In this document: positions 41,601-53,700 of the stretch, piece by piece
Layout of the letters: each line of letters starts with the position of its first letter
Numbering within the stretch: position 1 is the first letter of the stretch
Source: Gaeumannomyces sp. JS-464
Lineage: Eukaryota > Ascomycota > Sordariomycetes > Magnaporthales > Magnaporthaceae
Assembly: GCA_002197995.1 (NCBI GenBank)
Contig: NGZR01000007.1
Coordinates: forward strand, 1,384,399 to 1,448,398
DNA length: 64,000 nt
Direction: 5' to 3'
Program-made: the position numbers and the translations under genes
Notes under the pieces: model-generated
What the model saw: the letters and a program-made list of their open reading frames with translations, nothing else
Databases searched by the model: none
What the model was told of the DNA's origin: nothing

Positions 41601-44527
41601 GTACGGGTTGGGCACCTTGCCGGCGGGCGGCGGGCGGGGGCATCGTGTGAAGACGGGCTGAAGCTTTGGCGGGATTGGGCAAGAGTGCAGGGCAGAAACC
41701 AACCGACTTCGACTGCGAGGTGCCAATGTCGTGGGGTCAGAGTTGAGGATTGCGATTATCCTGGATCCCAGGTCGCCGTCCACCATTTTGGCCCTAATGG
41801 AGCACAGCCTACTGTCGAGCCATGGGCTGGCGGCCCGCGGGGTGTCGTTCCTTTCGTGCCATATACGTCCACCCTGGCCCGTCAGACGCCCGTACCTCGG
41901 GCTTGGGGAAATGGGGGCGTGACGTCCTGTGGGTGTTGCAAAAATAGGGTCGCTATCGTTGCCAGAGGCCTCGAGGGCCAACCCCTTCATGGATGTTGCC
42001 GTTGATGTAGGTGTCGCCGATGTAGATCAGTCGGCGCAGTCCCCCGCGCTGATCGGCTGCCTCTTGGCCACTCGCGATTGCGTTCCCGGGGTGCAGGTAG
42101 GATGTTGGCGGGAGCTGATTGCTCCCAGGCGTCCCTCGCGGCGACGGTCGTAAAATATGCCGGCTTGTATTGAGAGGATGCCGAGAGCTGCCATGTCAAC
42201 TGTACGTAAAAGGATGGCAAGCAGGCCATTCTCGCGCACTGAGCCGTGTTCGCTGCCCCACCCTTGGAGTGCTCCTGCAATTTTTGGGGAAAGCAGCCCT
42301 TGAACCGGGAGGGGTTGTGGGTCGAACTTGCCTCCTTGTCCCCGACGTGGTGTGCTGGGGCTCGGAAAAGCGATAGGTTCTATCCCGGAAGGTTGCCGAT
42401 GCCGCTGTGACTGCTCAGATGCCCGCGCGTGGAGGGCCAGGACCCGCTTGCTTGCTCCGCCGAAACGGAGGCCCTCAGGGTCAATGGTGTGGAGGGCAAC
42501 AGGGCGAAAATGAAGTGATGGCCGCAGAGGTTGAAGTGCCGGCTATACCGTCCTCATACGGTGCCCCTGCGACATTGCTGAGCCGCCGCAGGAGCTGCTG
42601 CGCTCCCTGCCAGCTGCCCTTGCCGGACAGCTGTGAAAAGGCGCTCGTAGGGTGGGGGAAGCCAGTCGAGTAGGAGCCGCTGCCCTCGCTTGTTTGTCCT
42701 TCTCTCGTGTGCGGTGCCAACTCCGCGGGCCGCACGGATTCGCCGGAAGCGTCGCCGCTTCACCTCGGAGCGCCGTCCCTGCGCGCCCGGAATGTGGCTA
42801 CTTGCATCAGAGGGCCCGTCCCTGGGATAGCGGAAAGCCTCAATCCATTCTGATGAATAGTTTCGCTGTTCACAGAGCCAGCCAAGACCACGCTTGGCAG
42901 CTTTGCCAGTGGCCCAGAACGGTTGACACCATCCCCTGCGCGTTCCAGGAAAACGTTTCCCGGGATGACGTCGTTTTGGTAAATTCCGGGGGCATCGTCT
43001 AAGTCGTATGGGCTGTCTTGGATACCAGCCCCTTAGTGGCTGGGGCAGGCTGGAGGCAGCTGCCGTCGGTACCTAGGTACCTGATTTGCTGCCGCCTCGG
43101 GTTCCTTGTCGCTTGATGCCTCAATCCTCCGCCTCGTGTCTCTGCGGCAGCGCTGCCGCCGAAGGCTGCCAGGTTTGAGCTGCTGGCTCGAAAGCTTGCG
43201 CTTCAGAAACACGCCGCTGGTTGGAAGGCTTGCGTTTTTTGCTTTTGCCGCTTCCAACCTCAGGCGAGGCAATGAGCCAGGCTTGGGCATGGCTGCCATC
43301 TTCCACGTGGGCGCCCGCGATGTCCGCTCCGCGCGGCGTCTACCGCCTCGTTTGTTGGATCTGCTGCGCCCACGCTTATGGCGGGAGTCTGGCTGCCGGG
43401 TGATCCGGGTGTCCGGACGCTCCGAGACCAGCCGTGCCGGGAGCCGGGAGTGTTGACAACACATATGCCCACGTCCTTCGAAGGCCGACCTTGCTCCTCC
43501 TGAGCGTTCTGCTCCCGCTTCTCCTACACCTACTGCTGCACTTGTTGCCGAAAGGGAACGGCATAAGTGAGGTGATTGTTCGTGAATCAAGGAATGCCAG
43601 CATCCTCACTCGGAACACCTCCTTGGAGGAGATCCACATCCGCGATGCCATTGTCCGATGTTGAGGGGTGACCCTCTCTATCTTTCGGGTCGTGATAAAG
43701 CTTTTCCTGCAGGGAATGGACCCGGTCAGTAAATACAAATCACCCACGGGATAGCAGCAGTGGCGCCGTAGCATATGACAGGCCGTGTGTGTGCCCTGGC
43801 CTTCGCGGCAGCGATGCAGCACGAGGTATGGATGTCTTACTTGTTCTCGCTGGACCCCTCTCTGGATCGTCTGCTGCCTCGGTGACGCTGACGTCTCCCA
43901 CTGTGTGGTTCCCATGGCATTCACCTCACGAAACTGGCCCCAAAAGCTGGTGGGATTGCCATCTGGGAGTGCCTGCGCTGAGTTTTGAGCCTCTTGAGAT
44001 CCCCCAAGGGGTAGTATCTCCAATAGGAGACAGCAAGCCAGCTCTGCGGCGCGCAGACTCTTCTGGGCCCCCTCCAGTACATCACTGAAGTGGTCTGGTA
44101 TATATAAAGATGAAAAGTCAGGCGAGCAGATACTGCTTGGTGATGAAGGTTTTTCCTATATAGGGGAATCCCTGGGGCTGAGGCCGGGCATGCTTGGGAT
44201 GAGGAAGAGTTAAGGAGATGAAGACGAGGAGGGAGTTGCTTGTGGATGAGGACGCACTGAGGAGGTGAAGATGAGGATGGAGACAAGATCATCTGGAATT
44301 TCTGGAGGGGAAAGCCCCCTTGATATAGACAGCGGCCGCAAGGCGAACAGGCCGAGGTGACTAGTATTAGCCATGGAGAAGCTTGAAGCAGCCCAGGGCT
44401 GACAGGAAAGAAGCGTGCAACCAATCCCCCATTGATGTGTCACTAAACATCAGCTGCCTTAATTTTGTATCCCCCAGGTGCCAGACGCCAGATACGGGTT
44501 TCGTTCCCAGCCGCCAACCGTCGGCGG
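41601..44527. other. Gene-poor region, no supported coding sequence
   Basis: May contain upstream exons of the decayed minus-strand gene in its first 700 bases. Otherwise unique DNA with many short overlapping frames on both strands and one TACCTAGGTA palindrome. Confidence 0.35.
43070..43079. repeat. Intergenic palindrome TACCTAGGTA, copy 4
   Basis: Context CGGTACCTAGGTACCTG, extending the palindrome to 14 bp (GGTACCTAGGTACC). Confidence 0.85.
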
Positions 44528-45354
44528 CTAATCCGATTCGTCCTTGCCGCAAGCAAACGTCGTTTGCTCGCTCCACTTGCTGTGGCCATTCCACTCCTGA
44601 TAGTCCCACTTCACGCGGTCGACGGCAGACTTGCGTCAGCTGATAGGCCCAAAAAGCAGAGATATGCAAGGCGAAATCGAGATTCCGCCGGTGCAAACAG
44701 AGACGACGCAGAGAGATTGGTCGCCTCGTGGAGGAAGGCTGCAGGAGCGGTGAGGCCAGGTGAGGGGAAATGAGGCCAGACGAGGAGGAGAAGACCTACG
44801 TCGACGTCATCGTCAGACTCCTTGCCGTTGAGCCAGTAGGCCGGCTTGCCGTCCTTCCGCGGCTCGACGGAGAGGTCTCCCCGGAATGCGCCAGGAGGAA
44901 ACGCCGTCTTCTCGTCCCAGTGGATGCTGTGAGCGAGCCCGATCACCTTGCTGCCTAGTATTGACATCGTGCACAGGTTCAGTTTCTCTCCGTTGAGTCA
45001 TTTTGAACGGGAGCCGGCAGAAAGGCGGAGGAGGTGCATGAGGAGAGGGGAATACGAGGCGGGGAATGAGCCGAGAGAGGAGAGCTGCATAGAGGACGGA
45101 GAGGGTGCAGGAAGGGAAGCCAGGGCCTCACATTCGTTGTCGAAGATGAGGGCCCCCATGTCGTTTCCATCGGGCGTGAGGACCAACGTCAGGGTGCAGG
45201 TTCCTTTCGGTTGCTCCTTGCAGCTGACGTAGTCCAGAAAATTGGGCTCGTCCACCGAGATACTGTGGCGACTGAGGAGAGACTTCCTTGCGGTAGCATG
45301 GCAGAGTAGAGACGACTGTGCTAAGAGGCAGAGAAGGGACTTTGAGAACAGCAT
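44528..45354 (-). CDS. Small secreted protein with four cysteines (effector-like)
   Basis: Three exons: 45,132-45,354; 44,800-44,954; 44,528-44,629. Introns of 177 and 170 nt have donors GTGAGG and GTAGGT and acceptors ACTAG and GCAAG. Phases agree and the CDS is 480 nt, 159 residues. The signal peptide is MLFSKSLLCLLAQSSLLCHA. The mature protein begins near a dibasic/Arg-rich RKSLLSRHS, possibly a processing site. It contains FLDYVSCKEQPKGTCTL, FDNECSKVIGLAHSIHW, PAYWLNGKESDDDVD and ends TTFACGKDESD. Four Cys remain after signal removal, enough for two disulfides. No known family comes to mind. Size, secretion and Cys content fit a fungal effector or an extracellular peptide, but this is inference. 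Confidence 0.68.
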
Positions 45355-45847
45355 CGTGAAGAGATAGTGGGCGGGGATGAGGTGCTCCTTGTCGAGAGAA
45401 GGAGAACGCAAATAGCCGTTCCAAAAGCTCGAACGCAGGCTGTGCGGCCACTTGTTTTATGAGACATAGTTGAATGCAGTATGCTTCCATCAACAGACTT
45501 GGGCACTGCTCCATGTTTACTTCAAATCGGCCCACGTCTTGCTTGCTCAGCGAGCAGGGCGCAGACCTGGGCCGCTTCGGGCCACGGCCTAGACCCTCTG
45601 CTTTGCCGCAGTCCAGACGCCCGAAGCCACCCTGAGTTGCGATGGAGTCCAAGGACCGCGAGTTCAAGTGGATCAGTGACGAGCGCATCCGGCATTATTT
45701 ACCACTGTGTTGTTTCCGCCCTTGGGTCCAGGCTTCTGGGTCGAGGACGTCATTGAAGCGATGGCAGATAGCGTGCGGAAGGCTGGCGAGCTCAACAAAA
45801 AGAGACATGAAGGCTAGGAAAAAAAAGTTACAACAACTCCATTTCAT
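45355..45847. other. Intergenic region upstream of the small secreted protein gene
   Basis: No further gene seen. An in-frame alternative start for the small secreted protein lies at 45,409-45,411, but it would precede the signal peptide and is rejected. Confidence 0.4.
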
Positions 45848-46776
45848 CTATATCTTGGACTTCGGATTAGATATCTTGGGCTCCACGGGTATCCGGGGGT
45901 GGCCGCCAGCAAGTGCCAAGCCCGTAATGCGCTCGAGCTCGTCGACAGCCTCAAAAGCGCGGCCCAGCGAAACTTTGAGTGTGCGAAGCCCCTCCCTCTT
46001 CCCAGCCTTGAGATTCTCGCCAATGTCGTCGATAAATAGCACGTCACCAGGCTCGACGCCGTGACGCCAGCCGAGCGACCCGTCCGGATCCCTCTCGACA
46101 GTGTTGCTTCTGGCGAAGCGGTCGACCTCGCGCAGAGCGTAGCGAAAGGCCGCGGGATCAGGTTTGCGCAGGCCAACGTGGGCGGACGAGACGAACACAT
46201 CAAAGAGGCGGCGCAACGGATGGCCGAAGAAGCCGCCCTGGTCGGCCGGGTCGCTGAGCGGATGGCCATCTGGGAAAATGACGGTATTGCTCAGGGCGCC
46301 AAGGATGTAGCGACCGCTTGCCCTGAGGCGCTCCAGTGCGGGTAGCATCCAGGGGTCTGGCTGCTGTGACACAGCCATCATGTCGTTGAACAGCCACTCA
46401 CCGTCCACCTGCGGCAGCGGGGTAGGGTGGCAGGCAGTGACGGGTCTTTGCGGCGTTGCGCCTCGTAGAAGCGGCCCAACGTGCTGGGTCGTGCAGATCC
46501 CTGTTGAAACCGGCGAAGAACTCATGGTCCATTGGGATCTCGCCCTTCTCCAGGCGGTGCCAGAACCCGGCGGGGGCCGACTTGGAGATGGAGTAGTTCA
46601 CCCACCCAGGCGGGATACCCAGGCTGAGCTCGTAGTCGAGGATGGACTGGAAAGGAGACACGACCTGTAACGTAGTATTAGTAGCAGGTGACTCCAAGCA
46701 GGATCTGCCTTCCTTTACTCACACAGACGCCACCAATGTCAAAAAGAATGACCTTGGGCTGCTTGTGGGCAGCCAT
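45848..46776 (-). CDS. HAD-superfamily hydrolase (haloacid dehalogenase / epoxide hydrolase N-domain type), two frameshifts
   Basis: Intracellular phosphatase-like enzyme of unknown substrate. Exons 46,723-46,776 (MAAHKQPKVILFDIGGVC) and 45,848-46,664; the intron has a GTGAGT donor and GTTACAG acceptor. Asp13 in ILFDIGGV is the nucleophile. The cap domain holds ISKSAPAGFWHRLEKGEI. ASGRYILGALSNT contains the second motif (Ser/Thr), VGLRKPDPAAFRYAL the Lys of motif III, and GDVLFIDDIGENLKAGKREG the acidic motif IV. Between them, one base is missing at about 46,473-46,476 and one in a G-run at 46,419-46,422 (plus strand); the part between reads FYEAQRRKDPSLPATLP. With both restored the CDS is 873 nt, 290 residues, typical of the family. 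The C-terminus ends SNPKSKI. Confidence 0.85.
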
Positions 46777-47334
46777 TCTGGACTATCCAGTGCCGTGCCA
46801 GGAAGGAAGGAATAAATTTGGCCAAGAAACAGATGCCTGGGATACCGAAGAAAAGTTTCAAAGACGAACCGATCTATAGCATATCGTGTCACATGGCGGA
46901 CAGTATCTAGATACAAGGTAGAGGAGGCAACTGGCAGGATGGAGGGTGCTGGCGTTGAAGCCGGCTCGGGGCTGGCGCAACACACACCCTGGTCTCGTCC
47001 AAAAGAAGCCGTGCCTCGGCAATCTGACCCCAGAGGCGGCAGGCAATTGAGCTGGGAAGGGGACCAGCTGGCAAGGGCACCAAAGGTGGGCCTGTCCGCC
47101 AACGCACGTGACCAAGCGCGTGACAGAGCTTTGGCAGCGCAGTGGTCCCCGACCCAATTCCATGCGCGCAGCCCTGGCTGGACTGCCCCTGCCAGCTTAG
47201 GGTTGCGGGGCTTGGATTTATGCCCACCATTTTTGACGATTTCGCCCAGCGCAGAAAAAACGTCTGTTCCTTTGACAACCACAACCACAAAAAAGACCTT
47301 GAGTTCGTTGCCGCCACGGGCCCAATCAGTCAAA
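46777..47334. other. Divergent promoter region of the HAD and RPL5 genes
   Basis: 558 bp shared by a minus-strand and a plus-strand gene. Contains a telobox-like element (listed separately) on the RPL5 side. Confidence 0.5.
47197..47205 (-). promoter_or_regulatory. Telobox-like element upstream of RPL5
   Basis: TTAGGGTTG on the plus strand (CAACCCTAA on the minus strand), 130 bp before the RPL5 start codon. ACCCTAA boxes bound by Tbf1/Rap1-type factors are known in fungal ribosomal protein promoters. The assignment is by motif and position. Confidence 0.5.
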
Positions 47335-48529
47335 ATGGTGAGTTGACGACAATCAGCCGCCCTGCCGCTCGCTCGGCGGAGTTCCCATCATCAAGATCTT
47401 TGCTCTCGCGAGGCTTGGCCGCATTGGGTGCTGCGCGCGCAGACCCTGGGGAGAGACAGAGTCGATGCAAGATGCTTCGGAAGGAGGAATATTCTGAAGC
47501 GCAAATTGCTGACTCTGAGGGTGTTCTTCCGATTATCAGGCTTTCCACAAGCTGGTCAAGAACAACGCCTACTACAGGTGAGTGCCCACTTCCTCTTGCT
47601 GTTCCCTCCCCTTGTCCGCGTAATGGGCTCCTTTTGTGCTGACCGCAGACCACCCCTCTCTCAGCCGCTTCCAGACCAAGTACAAGCGCAGGCGGCAAGG
47701 AAAGACCGACTACTATGCCCGCAAGCGGCTGATCACCCAGGCCAAGAACAAGTACAATGCGCCCAAGTACCGCCTGGTCGTCCGCTTCACCAACCGCGAC
47801 ATCATCATGCAGATCGTCACCTCTGAGATCTCGGGCGACAAGGTCTTCGCCTCGGCCTACTCGCACGAGCTCAAGGCCTACGGCATCACCCACGGCCTGA
47901 CCAACTGGGCCGCCGCCTACGCTACCGGTCTGCTCATCGCCCGCCGTGTCCTCAAGAAGCTCGGCCTTGACGAGGACTTCGCCGGTGTCGAGGAGCCCGA
48001 TGGAGAGTTCACCCTCACTGAGGCCGCCGAGACCGACGACGGCACCCGCCGCCCCTTCAAGGCCAACCTCGACGTCGGCCTGCACCGCACCTCGACCGGT
48101 GCCCGTGTCTTTGGCGCCATGAAGGGTGCCTCGGACGGTGGCATCCTGATCCCCCACTCCGAGAACCGCTTCCCTGGCTACGACATTGAGACCAAGGAGC
48201 TGGACGCCGAGACCCTGAAGAAGTACATCTTCGGTGGCCACGTCGCTGAGTACATGGAGACCCTCGCCGACGACGACGAGGAGCGGTACAAGAGCCAGTT
48301 CCAGCAGTACATCGACGACGACATCGAGGCTGACGCCCTTGAGGAGCTCTACACTGAGGCCCACGCCGCCATCCGCGCCGACCCCTTCAAGAAGGCCGAG
48401 TCGGACGCCCCCAAGAAGACCAAGGAGGAGTGGAAGGCCGAGTCCAAGAAGTACAAGACCAAGAAGCTCACCCTGGCCGAGCGCAAGCAGCGCGTCCAGG
48501 AGAGGATCGCCGAGCTCCGCGAGGAGTAA
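47335..48529 (+). CDS. RPL5: 60S ribosomal protein L5 (uL18)
   Basis: Binds 5S rRNA and joins the large ribosomal subunit with L11. Three exons: 47,335-47,337 (the ATG alone), 47,540-47,577, and 47,665-48,529. Introns of 202 and 87 nt have GTGAGT donors and ATTATCAG and CTCTCTCAG acceptors. The spliced start reads MAFHKLVKNNAYYSRFQTKY, matching fungal L5 exactly in pattern. Then RRRQGKTDYYARKRLITQAK, the NLDVGLHRTSTGARVFGAMK region, and GGHVAEYMETL. The Lys-rich C-terminus is KKYKTKKLTLAERKQRVQER. 906 nt, 301 residues, the usual length, with strongly biased C-ending codons as expected of a very highly expressed gene. Frames intact. Confidence 0.96.
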
Positions 48530-50712
48530 GGTCGCTTCTTTCCTCCACAAAATCGCCATTGTCTTTGGGGGCATTTTCAACAGGGTACAGGGGAAATATC
48601 ACGGCTGTTTGTTCATTGGCGTTTTGCTTTTATCCTCCGGAAAGGGGGGTCTGAAACGGACTATGGGGAAAAATCAAGGGTTTCTCAAGAAGGATTTTGC
48701 GAGACCAAAACAAAGTGAATGACCAACCATGTGATATCTTGACCAAGCTGCTGTGTTGCGATGCATGCGTATTGTTGTGTCTGCCGCTAAGCCTGCCGTT
48801 GACGCGTCTCTGCGTGGGTGCGTGGACTGGCTGCAACCCTCCTTTGTGGTTCCAGCTCCTCGGATGCTGTCTGGCTGGCCACCGAATGATGTGTGCCGTG
48901 CACACGACAGCCCATATCTCCATCGACATATATGAGGCGGCACGTGAGACTAGGATGGATACCGACGCGGAGATGACCGTGTTGCACAGCCCAGGCACTT
49001 GCGACTCAAGGGGACAGCAGCCGCAAACTTGCTTGTCGAGTCACAAGACCACTGGGGCAGATGAGCTCGGCACCACTATGTAAAAGCTCGGTGCGGGTGG
49101 GAGTTGCATAGGAAAGCAACACACCTAAGACGCACTAGGAATATTGCCCGCCGGCTAATGTCCGGTCGGTGATGGGGTGGGGGTCTGAGGTTCACCGCGA
49201 TTGGTGAGACCCGACACAACCAAGCTGGCGGTCGCTCTGCTCGGCTTCGGCCGCTAACGTCACTGACAGCTGCACCGATGGGGCCAGGGTCCAAGCCTGG
49301 TGCGATGGGGTGTGCTGCAGCCCAACCCAAGAGATCTCCAAGAAAGCAAGGCCGGCGGCGCCGACACGGCGAGATTTTCGAGCTGACGGCCCTCGCCACC
49401 ACAGGAGAAGAAGTTTCAAATCAAATCAAACACCACGCACTGGTGGATCGTGTTCTTGAGGAACAGCGCAGAGCCGGGCATCCCTTCCATAGGCTCGAAA
49501 GGCCCACGAAGATAGGAGGGCTAATCAGGGTGTCAGGCTACAAAGGAGTCCCTTGGGCTGGAGATTAGCTTTGCGTGAAAAAGCCTCTGTTATCCATCCA
49601 CCCCGCCGCCTTTTAGCCAGGGCAGTCTGGTCGCAGACACGTTGCGCCAGTCACGGCTGGGGCAGTCAACCAACCCCTAGACTCTTCTATCCCAAGCTCC
49701 CGTCGTGTTCAAAAAGGGCAGGGAAGACTGAGAGGGGTAGGATATTCAACGATTTCCCCTTGTTTTCGGGTTCCATTTTATTCCACAGCCTGTCAGGCAT
49801 ATCCCATTTCTAATCTTCTGGCGTGCGTGCACGTGTTGAAATTACCTTGCCCAAGGTGGCTCCAAAGGGTGCGAAGGCCTCGACTGGGGTCCCATTTTCG
49901 CCAGCACGGCCAGCCTCTCCAGCTTACCACAGACGCACTGTACCAGCTGGGGATTCTGCCACTGCACCACACCGTACCGCAAACCTAAGCCAAACCCACA
50001 GATTCGCGGACTGCCGGTGGATTACGCCCACCCCGACCGACCTTGTCCACTGCCCGCTTCGTCGGCGAACTTTGTTGACTTTGTGACTTTGGGCTGCTGA
50101 GCTGAGCGGAAACTGGGGTATGTCCATTAGGTGAGGCCTGCTCAGTTCGCGCACGAGACATCCATTTATATTCCCGACCGGGCGGCCTGCATTGGCTGCT
50201 TCGTTGAGAGGCCCCGTCGCCATCTGCCTCAACCCTTTGCATCATCATCCCCCACAACGGCACTCGACATCACATCATGGCTTCCGCGGCCATCGCCAGG
50301 TGATGCATCGTGGGTCGACCCATCGATGACGGCACCCCACAAATTACCTGCCTACCCGCCGCCCCCTGCCTCCCTGCCACCGACCCCGGATTGCAAGACC
50401 TGGGCGTGATTTCCAGCCTGCGAGCCGCGGATCCCTCTTCGCTCCAAGAAATAAGTACCTAGAATAGTACCAGAGTCGGGCGAGCTGCTAGCTGGCCGTC
50501 GACCTGCACGCGCGACATGGAGCATGTGCATGGCATCGACGTGAGCTGGATGACCCACGGGTCTCCAAGAGGTAATTCCTGAAGCTGCCCGCCTGCCCGC
50601 CTGCCCGCCTGCCCAGCTGTCCCCGAAAGCGCGGCCACCCAGCTCATTCGCTGTGCCTCTCATGCTCTAGACACATCAACACGTTCTCCGCAAAGGAGAA
50701 ACACGCTCCCGA
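48530..50712. other. Intergenic region, no gene recognised
   Basis: 3' end of RPL5 and a long upstream region of the LRR gene. A tandem GCCTGCCCGCC stretch (about 50,586-50,620) is the only local repeat noticed. No tRNA, rRNA or coding signal found by eye. Confidence 0.4.
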
Positions 50713-53700
50713 ATGCACGCGCCTCCCCCACAGAGTCCGCAGCCCGGCTCGTCGCCCATCGAGGGCCCCAACAGCAATGCCGATTCCACCGCTGCCGCAG
50801 GGAGCCCGACGGCGGCCAGGCCGTCCAGTCCGCTCCCCAAAATCGGAACAGCCGCGGCTGCGGCGCGCCCGCCGATGACGAGGAACGGTTCGACCGAGAA
50901 GCTGCCCAACGGCGGCTCGCCCACCGCCACTACCCCACAGCGCCGGGGCTCCTGGTTCTCCAACATCTCGTCCAAGTTCGGCGGCGGTGCTGGCACCCAG
51001 AGCCCCCCGCAGGCGAACCACACTCCCCCCAAGCAGGCCGAGATCTCGGTCCCCCGCGCCAACCCGGTCAAGAACGCTGTCCTCCAGCACGCCGTGCGCC
51101 ATGACGGCGACACCCCTTACACGCCCGCCCCGCCCAAGTCGAGCCAGCCAGGACTCCTGCAGGTCCTCCGCCGCCTCTCGTCCTCGGGCGGCGGCGGCGG
51201 TGGCGGGGGCAATGGCGGCTCCCTCGGTGGTGGGCCCAAGAAAAACCACGGTGGCCTGGTCGAGCGCCGGGTGCTCAACGTGGACCGCAACCGGGAGCGG
51301 TGCGCCCTAGCCGAGCTGAACCAGTCAAAACTCCGCCGTGTCGCCTTCTGCGTTGATGTCGAGATCGCCCCCATGCCCAAGTACACTGAAGACGGCGGCA
51401 GCCTAAAAAAGAAGGTTTGCGAAAAAGCGAGCAAGTTGAAACCCACCGAGAAAGGCGGTGCGGAAGCCCCTGGAAACGGTAAGGCCTCACAGGAGGCCCC
51501 CAGTTCCACAAGCGAAAGCAAAGATGAGAAACCTGTTGCACAAGCGGGCGGGAACAAGGACACAACAGATACGGCGGACAAGGATAAGGCCGTCGCCGAT
51601 GCATCGAGCACGCCCAAGAGCGGAGATGGCACGAAAAAGAAGGAGAAGAAAAAGAAGAGCGAGGAGGAGCGCAAGGCAAGGAAGGAGAAGAAGCGGAAGC
51701 TCGCCGAGTCCAATGGAACGATCCCCATGGAAATACACCTCGACAGCGACTCGTCGGGCTCCTGCACCGGCGACGGCAGCGGCAGCGGGCGCTCGCAGTC
51801 GGTACCCACAACTAACCCCGTCCGAATTTACCGCCGCTGCTGCCAGCTGCGGGAGACACCGATCCTGAAGAAGATCACTGAGCAGCTGACAAAGCCCGGC
51901 AACGTCTCTGCCGGCGGCGCAGTCGAGAAGCTGGACCTGACCGCGTACTGGCTGCAGCTGCCAGATCTCGTCACCCTCGGTGACTATCTTGCCGTTGTGC
52001 CCGTCAAGGAGGTCGTGCTCGAAAACTGCGGGCTGAACGACGAGGGCCTCCGGGTCATCCTGGCCGGCCTGCTCGCGTCCAGGAGGCCCAAGAGGAAATC
52101 ACGCAGGTCGACCGACAGCGACTCGAACGAGCTCGACACTCATGGAGGCGTCGTGGAGCGCCTAGTCCTCAAGAACAATAAAATTGGTCCCGAGGGCTGG
52201 AAGCACATCTGCCTCTTCATCTATATGTGCCGCTCGATAAAACAGCTCGACATCTCCAGCCTAGCCTTCCCTCGCCCAGCACCTCCGACGGCGTCTCCGG
52301 CCAGCCATCACACGCCGCACTTCCAAATCGGTCACCACACCAGGCCGCCGCCGCCGATAAGTATATGTCAGCTTTTCTCCAAGTCGCTGGGGAACAGGCT
52401 GGCTGGCTCAACGCTCGAGCTCCTGAACCTCGCCGAAACGTGTCCCGACACAGACCAGCTCGGTGTCCTCATCGACGGAGTCATCAAATGTGGTGTCAAG
52501 AGGCTGGGACTAGCACGTAACGACATGGACAGGGCCGGTGTTGCGCATGTTGCAAGGTATCTCACCAGCGGCGCATGTGAGGGCCTCGACTTAGGCGGCA
52601 ACGATCTTCGCAACCAGCTCGAGGTCCTAGCCGAATCGCTGCCCGAAGATTCACCACTCTCGGCCCTCAGCCTGGCCGAGTGCAATCTCCGGCCAGGTTC
52701 CCTATGCGAGCTCTTTCCTAAGCTGGTCAAGCTCAAGGATTTCCGGTTTATCGATCTCTCTCACAACCATGATCTGTTCAAGACGAGCCCTAGCTCGATA
52801 TCCTTACTACGGAGGTTCGTGCAAATTCTGATACTCGCCAGTGCCCCGATGCACCATTCGAAATTATACGTAGAGTTCGCTACAAAACACAGGCTGACTA
52901 GGGGTCATTTTTGCAGATATCTGCCGAAAATGGCTGCATTGAAGAGGATACATCTCGCAGATGTGGCCATGACATCGGAACAGGCCATTGCGCTTGCCGA
53001 AATTCTTCCCGAGGTGGAAGGACTGGCGCATATTATCCTGCTTTCGAACCCTGAGCTCACCAAGCTCGCAGACGCCCAGACGGAAGAGTCTCAAGAAGAG
53101 GCCTGCGCCCTTTACGCCTCGCTACTTGCTGCGACAAGAGTCTCGACCAGCATCGTGGCGGTGGACATTGACGTGCCCACGGAGCGGTCGGGAGAGATTG
53201 TCAAGGCCCTCGCGAAGCAGGTAGTAGCCTACTCGCTGCGCAACATGGAAAACATGCCGATCGTGAAGCCCGACAGCGGCGAGGCTGCAGGGGTCACAGG
53301 CCCCCGTCAGGATCCAGAGTATCCCGACGTCCTTCAGCATCTGGTTGGCTCCGATGTGACGCGGCCGGACGTGGTGATGGAAGACGTCGAAACTGCGCCC
53401 GGACGACGACTATGTCATCGGCGGCACCGGCGTGGTCAAGGCTCTAGCGTGCTGCCTGAAGAACCGCGGCGACGAGTCCAGGAGGCCCTCGGGAGAGTTC
53501 ACGCGTGAGGCGGACCTGTACTCCCCACCTCCGCTGTCAACGACTGCACTACTAGATATGCCGCCGTCTCAGCGCAGGAAAATACCAGGTGGCAAGGCCA
53601 AGGACATGTCCAAGCACCTTCTTAGGAGCGCGCGCAAGATCAGGCAACGGCTGCAACCCGCCATGGCAAGGGCTAAGATCGCATCGACGGCCTCGGCCCA

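Noticed and set aside
47338..47539. snoRNA inside the first RPL5 intron
   Set aside because: Ribosomal protein introns can host snoRNAs, but I could not find a convincing C/D or H/ACA box pair here.
47330..48580. 416-codon minus-strand open frame
   Set aside because: Lies opposite RPL5, whose identity is certain; produced by the strong third-position C bias of that gene.
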